Origin: Cryptococcus deneoformans JEC21
Taxonomy: Eukaryota; Basidiomycota; Tremellomycetes; Tremellales; Cryptococcaceae
NCBI RefSeq assembly: GCF_000091045.1
Contig: NC_006687.1
Coordinates: 411,001 to 475,000, forward strand
Reading direction: 5' to 3'
DNA length: 64,000 bases
The position numbers and the translations under genes were made by a program. Shown here piece after piece: positions 10,915 through 22,699 of the stretch; position 1 is the stretch's first letter; each line of letters starts with the position of its first letter. The notes below the pieces were generated by a model. It had not been told where the DNA came from. It saw only the letters and a list, made by a program, of their open reading frames with translations, and searched no databases.

Positions 10915-13833
10915 TTACATAAAATCTTCTGCTCCTTTCCTTCCAACTAACCGCGGTATTATAGCAGGTTTTTCTACCCATTCGCCCTCAAAATCATTTT
11001 CCTCCTTTTCATTCTTGTGCTTCACATTTCTTTGCTCATCCCCATGTCTCTCATTATCTTGCTCGTCTCTCTTCCTCTTCTTCTTGTCCTTCACTTGCTG
11101 CTTTGGCTCATCTTCCTCCTCTCCTTCTCCAATATCGAACGAAAGCATAATCTTTCGCTTCTTGCTCTTTTTGTCCTTTTTCTTCTCCTTATCATCTTTA
11201 GCCCGATTATCTTCTTTTTTCAAGGTGAACACGGGTTTGAAAGTCGTCAAGTCTACGGGCTTCTCGTCTTCTATTTTTTTCGGTGGGAAGGGGTCCCTGT
11301 ACACTTGCGTAGGACCAGCAACCTTTCCAGGTTGTTCCACTTGTTTTTCATCATCATCCGCATCTTCCTCGTCACTTTCATCGTCACTGGCGAAGATTGC
11401 TTTGAAAATATCAATGCTGGGCTTTGTATACGTCAAAGTATCCCTTCCCTGATTGATATCCTCCGCCATGCCCACTTCAGCTATGGATGTTGGGGCTCGC
11501 TCGTCGGTTACAGCCTGAGTAGATTGTGGTATGGAGGTGGGCTTTGACGATTCAGTGGGAGCTTGATATATAAACTTTGACTCCCAACTGGCATCATTTG
11601 CTGGAATTGGTAAACCTTCTACGCTAGGGGCAGAGGGTCCGGGAGCGGCTTCAGAATCGGAAAGCTTTCCCTCTGGATGCGGATCCGCAACCCCAAAACG
11701 CTTGCAAAGCAACTTCACGGGGTAAAATTGTCTTGTCTCTCGAGTCATCTTCCCGTACATCCCGTTCATGGCCGCTTGTTCTTTAGGCGTCAATTGCTTA
11801 TCCATTTTAATTTCATCAACGCCCTTTGGCTTTTCCATCTCCGCTTTGGCTTTTTCGGCGTCATATATATGCAGTCCCGGCTTAGCTTGCTTAAGATCTG
11901 ACGCAGCGAGAGAAGATGATCCCGAAGTGAAACGGTTAGACATTGCAAATGACAAGGGTTTAAAGATTCTTGCTGATGATGCGAAGGCTTCGAGTTCAGC
12001 GTTGATCTCGTCAAAGGAAGATGATGGCAGAAGTGCGGGATTGGGGTCTTTGGTATTATATGTCTGAGAGATGAGATAGGAACGGTAACGCTCTTGTTTT
12101 GCTGGGTCATCACCATATGGGATAAAGCCTTTGAGAGCGGCAGAAGCCGTCCGAGGGGATAGCGGAGGAATTTGAACTTCAGTCGCAGGCGTACGGGTAT
12201 GTTCGGCGGATTCGGAGGGTTCGGGAACGAAAGATAATTTGAGAGGCGGGGCTATCTGCGCAGAATCTGACACCGAAGCGAGACGTTCCCGATCTTTTTC
12301 AGTGATATACTCATAGACAGATTTGGCTTTTGACATTCGTGTTTCTTCTCCCAGGGCGGCACCGCGTTGCTCGTAAGTGAGAGGCTTTCCAGGTGCGCCT
12401 CTGATGACTTCATTTTCTTCAACCTTTTTCCCCGGCTCTTCGTCCCATTTCCGAGTAGTGCCCCATACTCGTGCAGGGCGCGGCCGCCAATCTATCGGTA
12501 TTTCGGGCATCGGGAACCTATCATCATATGTTAGCAAAACCTCGTAACGATTCTGAGATTGCAGTTTACCATTTATCCTGAGGAACTCCTTCTGGATCAA
12601 GCATGAAACCTACTAAAACGGGCCTTCCATCATGCCAGTGATCTTCTGCATCCACGGCCTTTTTGCCTCCCTGGACATCCGTTGACCCCATTCCTAGTCC
12701 AGGCCGCGCTGAGCCACCCATAACGATCACATCATCTTCGTCGTCGTTATGGTCGAATGCGAAAGGTCTGGAGGACGTCGAAGGGCCAACGGCGTAAGGG
12801 TCATCATCCTCAATATCAAGGGGTCGTGGAGCCATCGCCGGTGCTACGTTGATGTATTCAGCTGCATGAGTTGTTAAAGTCGATGGAGAAGACTTACGCA
12901 ACCTGCTCATGCCCTTTCCCTTCTCGAACCCTAAGCCCTGCTTATCTTCTTTAGATTCATACACCAACAGTCTCACATCCCTTGGAGCAAAAGTATGCTT
13001 TCCAGCTTCCGCGTCATCGTGTCCGCCATCATCCATTCCTAGCCTAGCTTTCCCGAGTTTACCTTCTTGTATTCTCAACTTTCGAAGAGTGACACGAGGT
13101 CCTATACCCTGACCTGGTCTCCATCCCAGTTTTTGAAGGAGCTTCTCGCCGATGGATGACTGGGCCGGTGCTATCAGGGATTCCAATACGGATGGAAGGC
13201 TTCGCTAAAGATCAACATCGGTGCTCATCACTGACTGCGAAATGTCTTACTTTTTATCTGCAAGGGGTTCCCTCGTCCCAGCAAAAGCTTCATTTCTGAA
13301 GATATCAGTATTCTCCAGCTGCCTATCGTCTCGCATTTGCTGCAAGTCTTCTTCATCCATGAAATCCTCAGCCCTTTGGACCTTTGAGGCTCTACTGCTC
13401 CGCGAAGACTTAAAGGTAGACGGCGCCCATCCTGCGTAAATATCCTTGTCAGTGATCCGTCCAATAATGAGAGCAGACCAACGAACCCTCTTTAGATCCA
13501 GCAGTGTTGAAGTATCCGGCTGACCATCCACCAGTGAATGCTCCGTGGAATCGACGTCGACCTTGCTCATCTTTCACCTACAACAATAGTCAGGCGGAGC
13601 CGTCGCAGGCGTTGGTAGTACCTACCTCTTGCTTCCACTCGGGCACATACTCTAACTTGTCCTTTTTGGTGTCTGCAAGAGCAGGCAATGGAGTACCAAT
13701 CTACACAGGCATGTCAGGAACACAAAATGACATCCGAGAACAGAGAACGTACTTGGACGAAGGACTCGTTCAGATAAGCCGAGTTGAGGTTCACCTGGTC
13801 GAGTTCTAACTTATGTTTGAGCCTGGAGGTCAT
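10915..13833 (-). CDS. GPATCH1: GPATCH1-like G-patch spliceosome protein
   Basis: Six exons: 13833-13753, 13700-13626, 13577-13487, 13431-13251, 13199-12570, 12517-10915, giving 886 residues. The N-terminal block ([25 protein letters not shown], then EDFMDEED) matches the conserved start of human GPATCH1. The G-patch follows ([20 protein letters not shown]), then [17 protein letters not shown], a long disordered middle, and a Lys/Glu-rich nuclear tail. GPATCH1 is a late spliceosome factor, and in Cryptococcus it is known to influence splice-site choice. A 36-nt stretch at 12862-12897 has perfect intron ends (GTAAGT...GCAG) but is in frame, so it may be a retained or optional mini-intron. The gene converges on WDR7 with only 73 bp between stop codons, so the 3' UTRs probably overlap. 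Confidence 0.88.
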
Positions 13834-14294
13834 GGTTGGGGCTGTTACCCTTTCACAAGAGAGCTTCTGTGGAATATAAGTTGACTAACAGGTTGAGAAT
13901 GAGCTCGACGAGGAGAAGGATAGCTGCAGAAGAAGTGCATAAATAAGCAGCGGGGGAACACACATGGATCGGGACAGGCGGACCAGATCGGTTTGGACCA
14001 GTGACAGACATCAAGCTCGTACAGAAAGGCTGATTAGCGGAATTATTTTTGATTAGAAATTGCTCCCAGCTTGCATTACCAAGAACACCCACGTCATGAT
14101 TTTTTCTAATGATTTTGAGCCGCGCGTCGCCATCATATGTATCCAACCGACGAGAGAGACACACGACGCTGCATCCTTCTTGAATTGTCTTCTGGAGATA
14201 GAATCTCCGCTTCTTGACTCTACATTCGTCGTTGAGCATCCATCTCGTCGTCGCTCCATCTCATCGTTGCTCATCCTACTGCACTCGAAACACC
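13834..14294. other. Shared divergent promoter (GPATCH1 / RPN13)
   Basis: A 461-bp gap lies between two head-to-head start codons. A pyrimidine-rich tract (TCGTCGTCGCTCCATCTCATC...) lies just upstream of the RPN13 start. No other feature was recognised. Confidence 0.4.
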
Positions 14295-15539
14295 ATGTCA
14301 TATCTCCTTTCCGTTCCCGCGGGACGTGCTTTCCGCCGAGAAAACAGCAAATGGGTTGACCCTCAACCCGAGAAGGGTCTGATTCAGATGAAGCTGGAAG
14401 ACGACTTGATGCAGCTTTGTGAGTCGCTATATAATAGTATCAATGGAGTAGAGCTGAAATAAATATCATAGCTTGGAAATCTAGGGAAACCAATCGCGTT
14501 GAGGATGTAAGCTACTTGCGGCGGATAGGCCCAAAGAGGCATGTAGCTAATGGTGTTTATGATAGGAACTTATCATCTTCCCCGGTGAAGCTACCTTTGA
14601 AAAGGTTTCCCAGGTGTGTTTTAAGACAGTATGCAAATCCAGGATCTCATGAAACTTATTTACGCGTAGGATCCCACTGGAAGGACTCACATTCTCAAGT
14701 TCTCCAGTTCCAACCAGAAGTACTTTGTAAGTCAAATTTATGTTGGTGCGATGGTCGGTCCCTGTTAACGCGTAGTAGTTCTGGTTCCAACGATTGTCCA
14801 GGGAGGGTGATCTGAGAGCCCAAGTAGATATCAATGAACTCTTGCAGGACCCGTCCTACCAGTAGGTCGTCAGATAAACCAACTGTGACGAATTACTCAA
14901 TTGTATACCAAAGACCAGGTAGTGCCGATCTTCCCGCGCAACAACTCGAGCGCGATTGGCCACCGACTCCTGGCGCTCCTCGTCTTACTAATCCACAGCC
15001 TGCTCCTGCTGCCAACGCCGATGCCAACGCCGACGCCAACGCCGATGCCGGCTCTTCTTCCAACCCTGAAACAAGTAGGAAGAACATGGCGAGGCTTTTG
15101 GCGGAGTGGGCACGTGGTGGTGCCCTTGGTCAGCCTGAAGACGGTAAGTGAAGTATAGACTCCAAGTCTGTCAGGGTTGTCTAACTTGGCAATAGATGCC
15201 CGTCTCACGGACGTGCTTTCGCCCTCTAACATATCTGCACTCATCTCTTCCGATCCTGCTCTGATATCCACCATCACTCCTCTCCTGCCTCCTGGTCTTT
15301 CTCTCCCCGAGAACCCTACTGCCGAGGACATTACCCCTATTCTTTCTGCACCTCAATTCACAGATGCCATTGCGAGCCTCGACAATGCCCTTCGGAGCGG
15401 TGGCTTACCAGGTGGCATGATGAGGGAACTTGGTTTGCCTGAGAGCGCGGGGAGTAGTGTGAAAGGTTTCCTCGACGGGCTTGTAGCTTTGGGAAACAAA
15501 GAGGCGGAAGACCAAGACGATAAGATGGAGGAGGATTAG
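14295..15539 (+). CDS. RPN13: 26S proteasome ubiquitin receptor Rpn13 (ADRM1-like)
   Basis: Seven exons: 14295-14418, 14472-14506, 14566-14613, 14670-14726, 14779-14861, 14914-15143, 15196-15539, giving 306 residues. The N-terminal ~115 residues form a Pru domain (FR.ENSKWVDPQPEKGLIQM, SWKSRETNRVEDELIIFPGEATFEKV, GRTHILKFSSSNQKYFFWFQ). This domain binds ubiquitin and docks on Rpn2. A low-complexity linker follows, then a DEUBAD-like helical domain (LTDVLSPSNISALISSDPALISTITPLLP...) that in ADRM1 recruits the deubiquitinase UCH37. An acidic EED end closes the protein. The linker holds three 12-bp tandem units. Exon 6 was started at the AAG acceptor (14913), which alone keeps the frame. Confidence 0.9.
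15011..15050 (+). repeat. 12-bp tandem repeat coding (NADA)n in the RPN13 linker
   Basis: Three near-identical copies of a GCCAACGCCGAY unit encode Asn-Ala-Asp-Ala repeats between the Pru and DEUBAD-like domains. The unit is a multiple of three, so length changes would keep the frame. Confidence 0.85.
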
Positions 15540-16219
15540 AACAATCTTTTTACATGACTGAACTGCATGATTGAACACCATGTACGAATTCAAGATTGTA
15601 TATCATGCGTGCGTGAGAATGAATTTTCTGTTATGCTATACGAGCTGTTTTGTTCTCTTGCGTGAAGCATATCCATACTGGATGATGTAAGTCACCTATG
15701 AAAAAGGTTCACTGTAAGCATCATCTGCATATTACTCTTGTATTGCTTGCACATCATTTATTAGTAAGTCGATTGACTTTTGATTGACTTGCTTGTCACC
15801 GCGCTGGGTCAAGCGAGTAATGCGTGATGAAAATTGGGCATCGATAACCTGGATTCCTAGACTATTTTTGGCTTTCGCCGCATAAAGATGAGCCGCAATG
15901 CCCAATATATGTGTATAAGTTGAGCATCTCAGCTGAGATTGGAATGTGACATTTTTGTAGTTTCGTCATTCATTTTGTTCCTCTATGAATTCGTTCTTAT
16001 AAATCACATCCCGTCTCAGCTTTCAGTTTGCTTCCCTCCCGAAACATATTCAAGGTGCCGCCCTTCAACTCCCTCTCCAGACTCTCCCTCGGTACGGCCC
16101 GTCCGTCATCCAGACAAGCTATCGCAGTTACAGCCACAGCCATCCGTTTTTTCAATTCCTCTAGACAATCTTTCCGTTACTCAGCTACCAGAACTTTCGT
16201 CAGCACTTCCATCACGAAA
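15540..16219. other. 5' region of glutathione reductase, including an AUG-less in-frame leader
   Basis: This 680-bp gap separates two plus-strand genes. Its last 190 bp (16028-16219) stay open in the glutathione reductase frame and encode an Arg/Ser-rich stretch with no acidic residue, but contain no ATG. An acceptor-like TTTCAG ends at 16026. See the glutathione reductase entry and the matching finding. Confidence 0.5.
15761..15767 (+). promoter_or_regulatory. Candidate Yap1/AP-1-type site (TTAGTAA) upstream of glutathione reductase
   Basis: TTAGTAA is the reverse complement of the yeast Yap1 recognition element TTACTAA and lies about 450 bp upstream of the glutathione reductase ATG. GLR1 is a Yap1 target in budding yeast. 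One 7-mer in AT-rich DNA is weak evidence. Confidence 0.25.
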
Positions 16220-18297
16220 ATGCCTCCCATCAACAAGGCCCAAGCTGAGCAAGTCGGCGAATAGTGAGTGAACGTGGAAGGCGAACATTCAGGTGAAGGT
16301 CGTTGATGAGTCATGCAGCGACTACTTTGTCATCGGTGGTGGTTCCGGTGGTCTCGCCTCTGCTGTGAGTGTACAGTTTAGAGCTGTTTAGTATCTGAAC
16401 CATCTACACGGCTCAAGGGACACTAATTATGCTGGTAACAGAGGCGAGCCGGTTCTTACGGTGCCAAAGTCGGTCTTGTTGAGGTTTCTCCTCGACTGGG
16501 TGGTACTTGTGTGAACGTCGGGTGAGTTAAAGCAGCATGTTTCCCCTTGCCAAATGATATAAAGGCTAATGCATGCATCACAGTTGTGTGCCCAAGAGTA
16601 TGTCTATTATGAAGCCTACCCTATAAATAAACAACTCACGATATAATAACCTTTGTCGTGCCGTCCAGAGATCATGTGGTGTGTTCAAGCCATCAAATCA
16701 ATTTTCCCATGAGGACTGACATTCCCATAGGTATACTGCAGACGTCGCCGAAAACCTTCGTAAATCTGCCCAATACGGCTTCGGCAAGGAGGGTGAGGGC
16801 TACAAGCTCGCTGCTGACTTCAACTGGACCGAGCTCAAGCACAAGCGAGACGCCTACATCCACCGTCTCAACGGTATTTAGTGCGTCAAGAGTCATTTTC
16901 GATATCATTGCTAACGACATTTGTGATAAAGCGAGAGCAATCTTGAGAAGGACCACGTCGATCACCATCAAGGCTGGGCCTCTTTTGTCGATGCCAACAC
17001 TGTCGCGATCGAGCCTCCCAATGGCGACAAGTACACCGTGAAAGCGAAGAACATCGTTATCGCCGTCGGTGGCCGACCCACCGTCCCTTCAGAGAAAGAC
17101 ATCCCTGGTGCTTCCTATGGTATCACTTCTGACGAATTCTTCGAACTCGAAACTCAGCCCAAGAGGGTCGCAGTCATCGGCGCCGGTTACATCGCGGTAG
17201 AGTTGGCTGGTGTCTTCAATACCCTCGGCTCAGAGACCCACTTAGTTATTAGGCACAACCAGCTTTTGAGGACCTTTGATCCTATGATGTCAGAGGTCCT
17301 GGTTCCTTGCATGGGTATGTCTTATTTCACGTTTTTGTGAATCAGATGCTGATCATCTTACAGAGAAGGCCGGCATGAAGATTCACAAGAAAACTCATGT
17401 CAAGAAGGTTGAGAAGACTTCTTCTGGCTCTCTTCTTGTTCACTTAGACTCCTCTTCCGAACCCATTGAGGTCGACTGCCTTCTTTGGGCTATTGGCCGA
17501 CACGCTGATACTGCCAAGTTGGGCCTTGACAAGGCCGGCGTGAAGTACGACAAGAAGGGCGATGTCATTGTTGACGATTACCAGAACACCAACGTTCCTG
17601 GAATCTACGCTGTTGGTGATGTGGGAGGCAGGATGTTATTGACCCCTGTGGCTATTGCTGCTGGAAGGAGGTTGAGTAACAGACTGTTCGGCCCCGAGAA
17701 ATATAAGAACGACAAGTTGAGCTACGACAACATCCCCAGTGTCGTCTTCTCGTGAGTAATCTTAGTAGGGCCTTGATAGAGCGGGAAGGATTTACAACTT
17801 CTCTAGCCATCCCACTATCGGCTCCATTGGTCTCTCTGAGCCTGAAGCCAGGGAGAAGTTCGGTGACGATAACATCAAGATTTACAAAACCTCTGTGAGT
17901 TCTCCGTCGTTTACGTGACGCTCCAGGTTCTGGAGCTGACGGTCATCGACAGTTCCGTGCTATGTCTTTCGCCATGCTTGATGAAGACCACAAACAACCC
18001 ACAGCATATAAGCTCATTTGCACTGGTCCTGATGAGAAGGTCGTCGGTCTTCACATCATCGGTGAAGGCAGTGACGAGATGCTCCAAGGCTGTGAGTATT
18101 TCTTGTGTAGGCGGTAGTCGTGAATTGCTGACGAATGTCCCAGTTGGCGTCGCCATCAAAATGGGCGCTACTAAGGAGGACTTTGACGCTTGCGTTGCCA
18201 TCCGTACGTCTGCAATAGATAATGCGACCCACTGCAGCTGCTGACTCACTTACCGGTAGACCCCACCTCATCCGAGGAGCTCGTTACCCTTCGTTAA
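16220..18297 (+). CDS. GLR1: Glutathione reductase (NADPH)
   Basis: Twelve exons: 16220-16263, 16319-16364, 16442-16521, 16584-16597 (14 nt), 16669-16678 (10 nt), 16731-16880, 16932-17314, 17364-17751, 17807-17894, 17953-18091, 18144-18203, 18260-18297, giving 479 residues from ATG 16220. The enzyme reduces glutathione disulfide with NADPH and FAD. Visible are the FAD fold (GGGSGG, residues 21-26), redox pair C53/C58 in [13 protein letters not shown], the NADPH fold ([13 protein letters not shown]), the second FAD motif ([10 protein letters not shown]) and the C-terminal active-site HPTSSEE with the catalytic His-Glu pair. Two consecutive microexons follow the first redox cysteine. The ATG has strong context (GAAAATGCC) and probably gives the cytosolic form. 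An upstream in-frame presequence without AUG suggests a second, mitochondrial form. Confidence 0.95.
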
Positions 18298-18508
18298 AAT
18301 ATAGAAGCAGAAGTATAGTTGTTAGATGAATGAATGCATACAATTATCGCGATAGTTGACAGTCCACAATGCTGAATGCTATGAATGTTATTATTATAGA
18401 GTTATTTACTACAAGCATCTACCTTACACACATAAAATACAGGCAACAAGTATAATGACATTCAGAAAGTCCAAACAGTCGTCCGTCTATTTTTTATAAT
18501 TACAGTGC

Positions 18509-21500
18509 TTACTTATGACCCGGCCCCACGGATACAGGCCTCAACTTCTTGCTCTTCTTCACATGCCTTCGAAGCAGCTCCAGGTCCATGACTTGGCACT
18601 CATCACACTTAGCGGCGAGTCGACGTGAGGCTTCGATGGCTGCTAAAATTTTGTGATGGGTAGTGGATGCCGGAGGGATTTTCGTAGACAATTCTACGAA
18701 AGATCAGAGGGAGACGAGGAGACCAGCTATAAGACCCTTACCTTGGAAAAGGAGCTTGTACCTCGATGCGCGCTGAACCGGCATCAAAATCTACAATAGC
18801 CATTTAGACCTCATCACTTTCAATCAATGTGCACTCACAATGTCCAAGTACGCCAGTCTTTCGTCGCTCTGGTCGTCTTCCTCATCAATTAGTCCCTTCC
18901 CCCGCTTCTTTCTCTCATCTTCCATGACCTTGTTCAAGCTTTCGGTGACTCCACTGACGACAACATTGCCCACTTCCCCCGCCCATTGTCCCACTTCTCT
19001 AATCAATGTCTCTTCCATTTCCAGGAAGGCCTGCGCCACGCCATAAGGTGAGACATCATGAAGGAACGCGGAAGAAAGGTTGAGGGAGAGATCGAGGAGA
19101 CTCGGAAGGCGTGATAACAATGTCGCCAGAGCCATGGATGTCGGTATACGGGCCGGTAACTGCGATTTCGTAGCCGGGAGGATGAGGGCTGGATCTACAT
19201 GCTGAGGTGCAGTAGGAGATGAAGCCATAGAACTCATAGGTCCCAATGGAGCTTGGGACTGATGCTCCCCCAGGGAGCTGCGGTGTTTTCGAAGAAGTGA
19301 GGGTACTGAGCCAGTGCGGTAGTGACTTCGAAGGCGAGAGGGTGCAGGAGGAAGCTCAGGCGGCTCAGAAGTAGGACCAGTACTCGTTCGGCTGAACGGT
19401 GACGCAGGGGTGGATGTGCCATCCTTGTCTTTGGATTTGCTGGCAGCTGCCGCCTTCGCAATCTTTACACCATGTTAGCACCACCAAAAAAACCTTGGGT
19501 TGATTACTTACCCTAAGACCTTTGGCTAGCAATTTTGCATGTCTGCTTTCTCCCTGAACGATTTCTCTTGTGACAAACCATGCCGCTATACTCTGCTGTT
19601 TGGCCTTCTTCTCCAACACGTCCTTAGATTTACCTCTCATTGTCAGCCGCTCATCGTAATCTTCTTCTTCTTCTCCTGCACTGTGATTTGTTTCATTGCG
19701 TCCTGACGACGACGCAATCGATATTCCACCCCCTAAAGCCATCCTTGCCCTTGGATCATTCTCAATTTTTGAAAACTCTTCCAACATATAGGCAAATTGA
19801 TTATCGTCTTTGATATGCACTAAACTCTGGCGATAACGACGTCTGACCTCATGCGAATGACGTTCAGACTCATCAAATGCCAAGTTACGAGAGCGATGGC
19901 GTGGGCTGGAGGGGGCAGATGGCGAGTAAGGACGAGGAGGCTGAAAATATGAAGGTAAAGAGAGAAGCTCCGGCGGAGTGTACGGCCCCAGTAGGGTTCG
20001 CCAAGTGTGCAGGGAATCGGAGGGAGGAAACGGGTCCTTTGGTGTATTATCGGTCGAGGAGCGGGTGGTGGCTGAAGCAGAAGGCCCAATGTCGTTAGAG
20101 ACTGGGGATGAAGGGGCAGTGCCTTGAGGTGACGTGGTATAGGATCCACCAAGGACGTGGTCAATCGAATTGGCGGGAGGCGACCTTTTCTGAGGAGGCA
20201 TTGATTTACTTCTTCCTGCAGTCCCGCTTGCGTTGAAAACATCTTGTAACCGTTGCCCAGGTAACGAAGGCGTTGCCGACAAGACTTGCCCAGTATTACC
20301 ATCGATGTTTCTCTCCGCACACATGGAAGGAAAAATCTCAGGTGAAGACCTGTAGACACTTTCCCTCTCTTTGAGAGCCGGTTTGCAATTGCAACCCTCC
20401 GTACTATTCAGGTGTGGTACGCCGCTCAAGCCCAGGTCCGTTACATCCTTATCTGTTTCGTGACCATTGCTAGGCTCCTGGATAGACCTCTGCTTCTGTT
20501 TCTTTTTCCCAGGGCTCTTGCCCATGCTTATTCTCCTCAACATCCCACCAAAACTGAGCGATCGTTCCATCGGGATTTCGTGACCTTTTGCGGGTGACAA
20601 AGGTTCAGGAGGCAAGGGCGGAAGGTTTATGTCTCGTGACGTCGCAATTCTTAGCGATTGGCAAGGATTAAGTTCTGATGGATCAGGACGCTTCTCGCTA
20701 GATGAAAGCGACATATGCCTTGAAGTCCAAGAAGATTGGGCAGGTACGGTCTTTGAGAGATGAGGAGGTGGAGGTGCAGGGCGATAGGGAAACTCATGGA
20801 GTCGAGGTGTTTGGGCAGCCGCCTTGATGCTGTTTTCAGAACTCGCCATTCTCGAAGAGTGCCGCATCGGCTCACGGCCGGCGTCAAGAACATGCTTGAC
20901 ATCCTCTGGGGATTTCCGTAGGTCTTTCTGCGGTTTTTTATTCTCCGTCTCATCCCAACGCTTTTCATCTGGCCGAATCATATTTTGCCTCTCGGGTGCG
21001 GGAAATGGTACTTCTTGAGCCTGAGATACTACTGCAGGAGTCGCAGTACCTATTTCTCCTACACTATAAACAGACTCAGATGCAATGCTGGGGGACAACA
21101 AAAACGCATTATGCCGATTTGGGGTGCTGTCACGCACGGGGGAGAAGAAAGAATGGTCTTCAGGGGAACCATTGTTATTGATAGGCGTGAACCCTTCGAC
21201 AGGCGATCTCAACATGTCGTTTCTTGTGGGGGTCTCTGAGGAACCCATTTCCCTGTGAGACACCGAACCAAAATCAAAATTGCTTGTTTTGATTCTTAGC
21301 ACTCGCCCGGACTTGTCCGGAGTTGATGTCTTGGAAGAAGCTGCCTTGGACACTGGCGAATCTAATAATGCCTTTGTCTCCTCTTGTACAATTCCTTGGT
21401 CCTCAAGAACCTGTTGATCAACTAGTGATGTGCCTCCCAACAAAGCCTCCTCACTTTCTAATGGTATTTTAGTCATCTCAACACCCATTCTGGACCAGAC

Positions 21501-22699
21501 ATGGTCATTCAGCAATTCCCTTCCTGGCAAATCGGATGGGGTTGTAAGCAATGCCGACTGGGCGGATTCCTCCGTCGATGGACAGGCAGCGGAGGAGGTT
21601 GAAGCATGTGATGTTGCCGTAGAAGGGTTACGATTGAGAGAAGAGAAATAATATTGATTCGCAGGGGCTGCACCATCAGGGAGAGATGTATTGCGCGTAG
21701 GTGACAGTGGTGGAAAAGGCGGAATTGAAGGAGTGGTTTCCATGTGTACGCCTGACGACAAAGCAGGCGCAGGAGGTGAAGGTTTAGAGTAGGTCGCTGA
21801 GCTTATTGAGGACGACCTAGGTTGACGTGTCTTCCTAGTAGTAACCACATCTTGCGACTTTGTGGTCGCTTGTTGATCATGTATCATGGATGCCGGTCTC
21901 CTTTTTGCCAGTCTCTTGAGTGGCCCTTCTTGTAATGGCCTTGTTGATAGGTCATTATCATCTTTAACGTCAAGCATCGGGGATAATGGAAGATGGGCAT
22001 TTCGAGAGAGTACTGGAGATATGGTGGCCGACGATAAACATGAGGGGGACTCTGTGGGCAGGTCGTCCGTAGACAATGCGAGGCCTACAGATGAGTCTGC
22101 CGATTGGAGCTCATCTGTATCTGAAAAGTATGTGGAGGGTGTTTGCGATACTGCAACTGGGGATGAGGTGTCCCAAGGAAAGACTGCTGGAGGAACATGC
22201 TGATGGGTTGATCCACACTGAGGCGGCAAAGGGGAGCCGCTGCTTGTAGACTCAGCGGAATCCAAGAAACTGAAGAGAGTCAGCTTGCACGGTGAGGCAA
22301 TCAAAATTTCTAAACTTACCTGCATGGACATTTAAGGCTGACATCCAGTTCGGCTTCGCTTTCGCTAGTTACTTCCTTGCTAGAGGTCCTATTCCGTCCT
22401 TTGAAACTTCTCATTCTCCCAAAATTCCAACCATGTCCTTGGGCAAATGAGCTTGGAGGATACCTGTTTTCCCCTGTTTTATCTCGTTTCTTCTTTCCCA
22501 AAGCGTTCCTCTTCTCGACTGGAGACGAAGCGCGAGTAGATGAAGGTGAATAGGAGGTGGTAGTAAATGATGAAGAGGATCCTGCGGCAGCCTTCGACTG
22601 GGTCGACAGTATAGAAGGGGAAGATTGTCCAGTTTTCGAAGAATCAAGCTGAGAGGCATCTTGCAAACTAGCTTTCGATCTTCGTTTGACAAGTCTCAT
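18509..22699 (-). CDS. Large DH-domain (RhoGEF-like) protein
   Basis: Five exons: 22699-22320, 22269-19512, 19462-18839, 18790-18742, 18693-18509, giving 1331 residues. The first ~900 residues are Ser/Pro-rich, low complexity and probably disordered. A Dbl-homology-like region then appears in pieces: AAWFVTREIVQGESRHAKLLAKGLR (helix 1), a ~110-residue Ser/Pro insert, LLSRLPSLLDLSLNLSSAFL..VAQAFLEMEETL, and the hallmark ILMPVQRASRYKLLFQEL. DH domains exchange nucleotide on Rho/Cdc42 GTPases. No PH domain is obvious after it, since the protein ends about 60 residues later. The exact GTPase is unknown. The gene converges on glutathione reductase (212 bp between stops). Confidence 0.7.

Noticed and set aside
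14897..15331. 144-codon minus-strand ORF across RPN13
   Set aside because: Antisense shadow of RPN13 exons 6-7, created by the GC-rich repeat.
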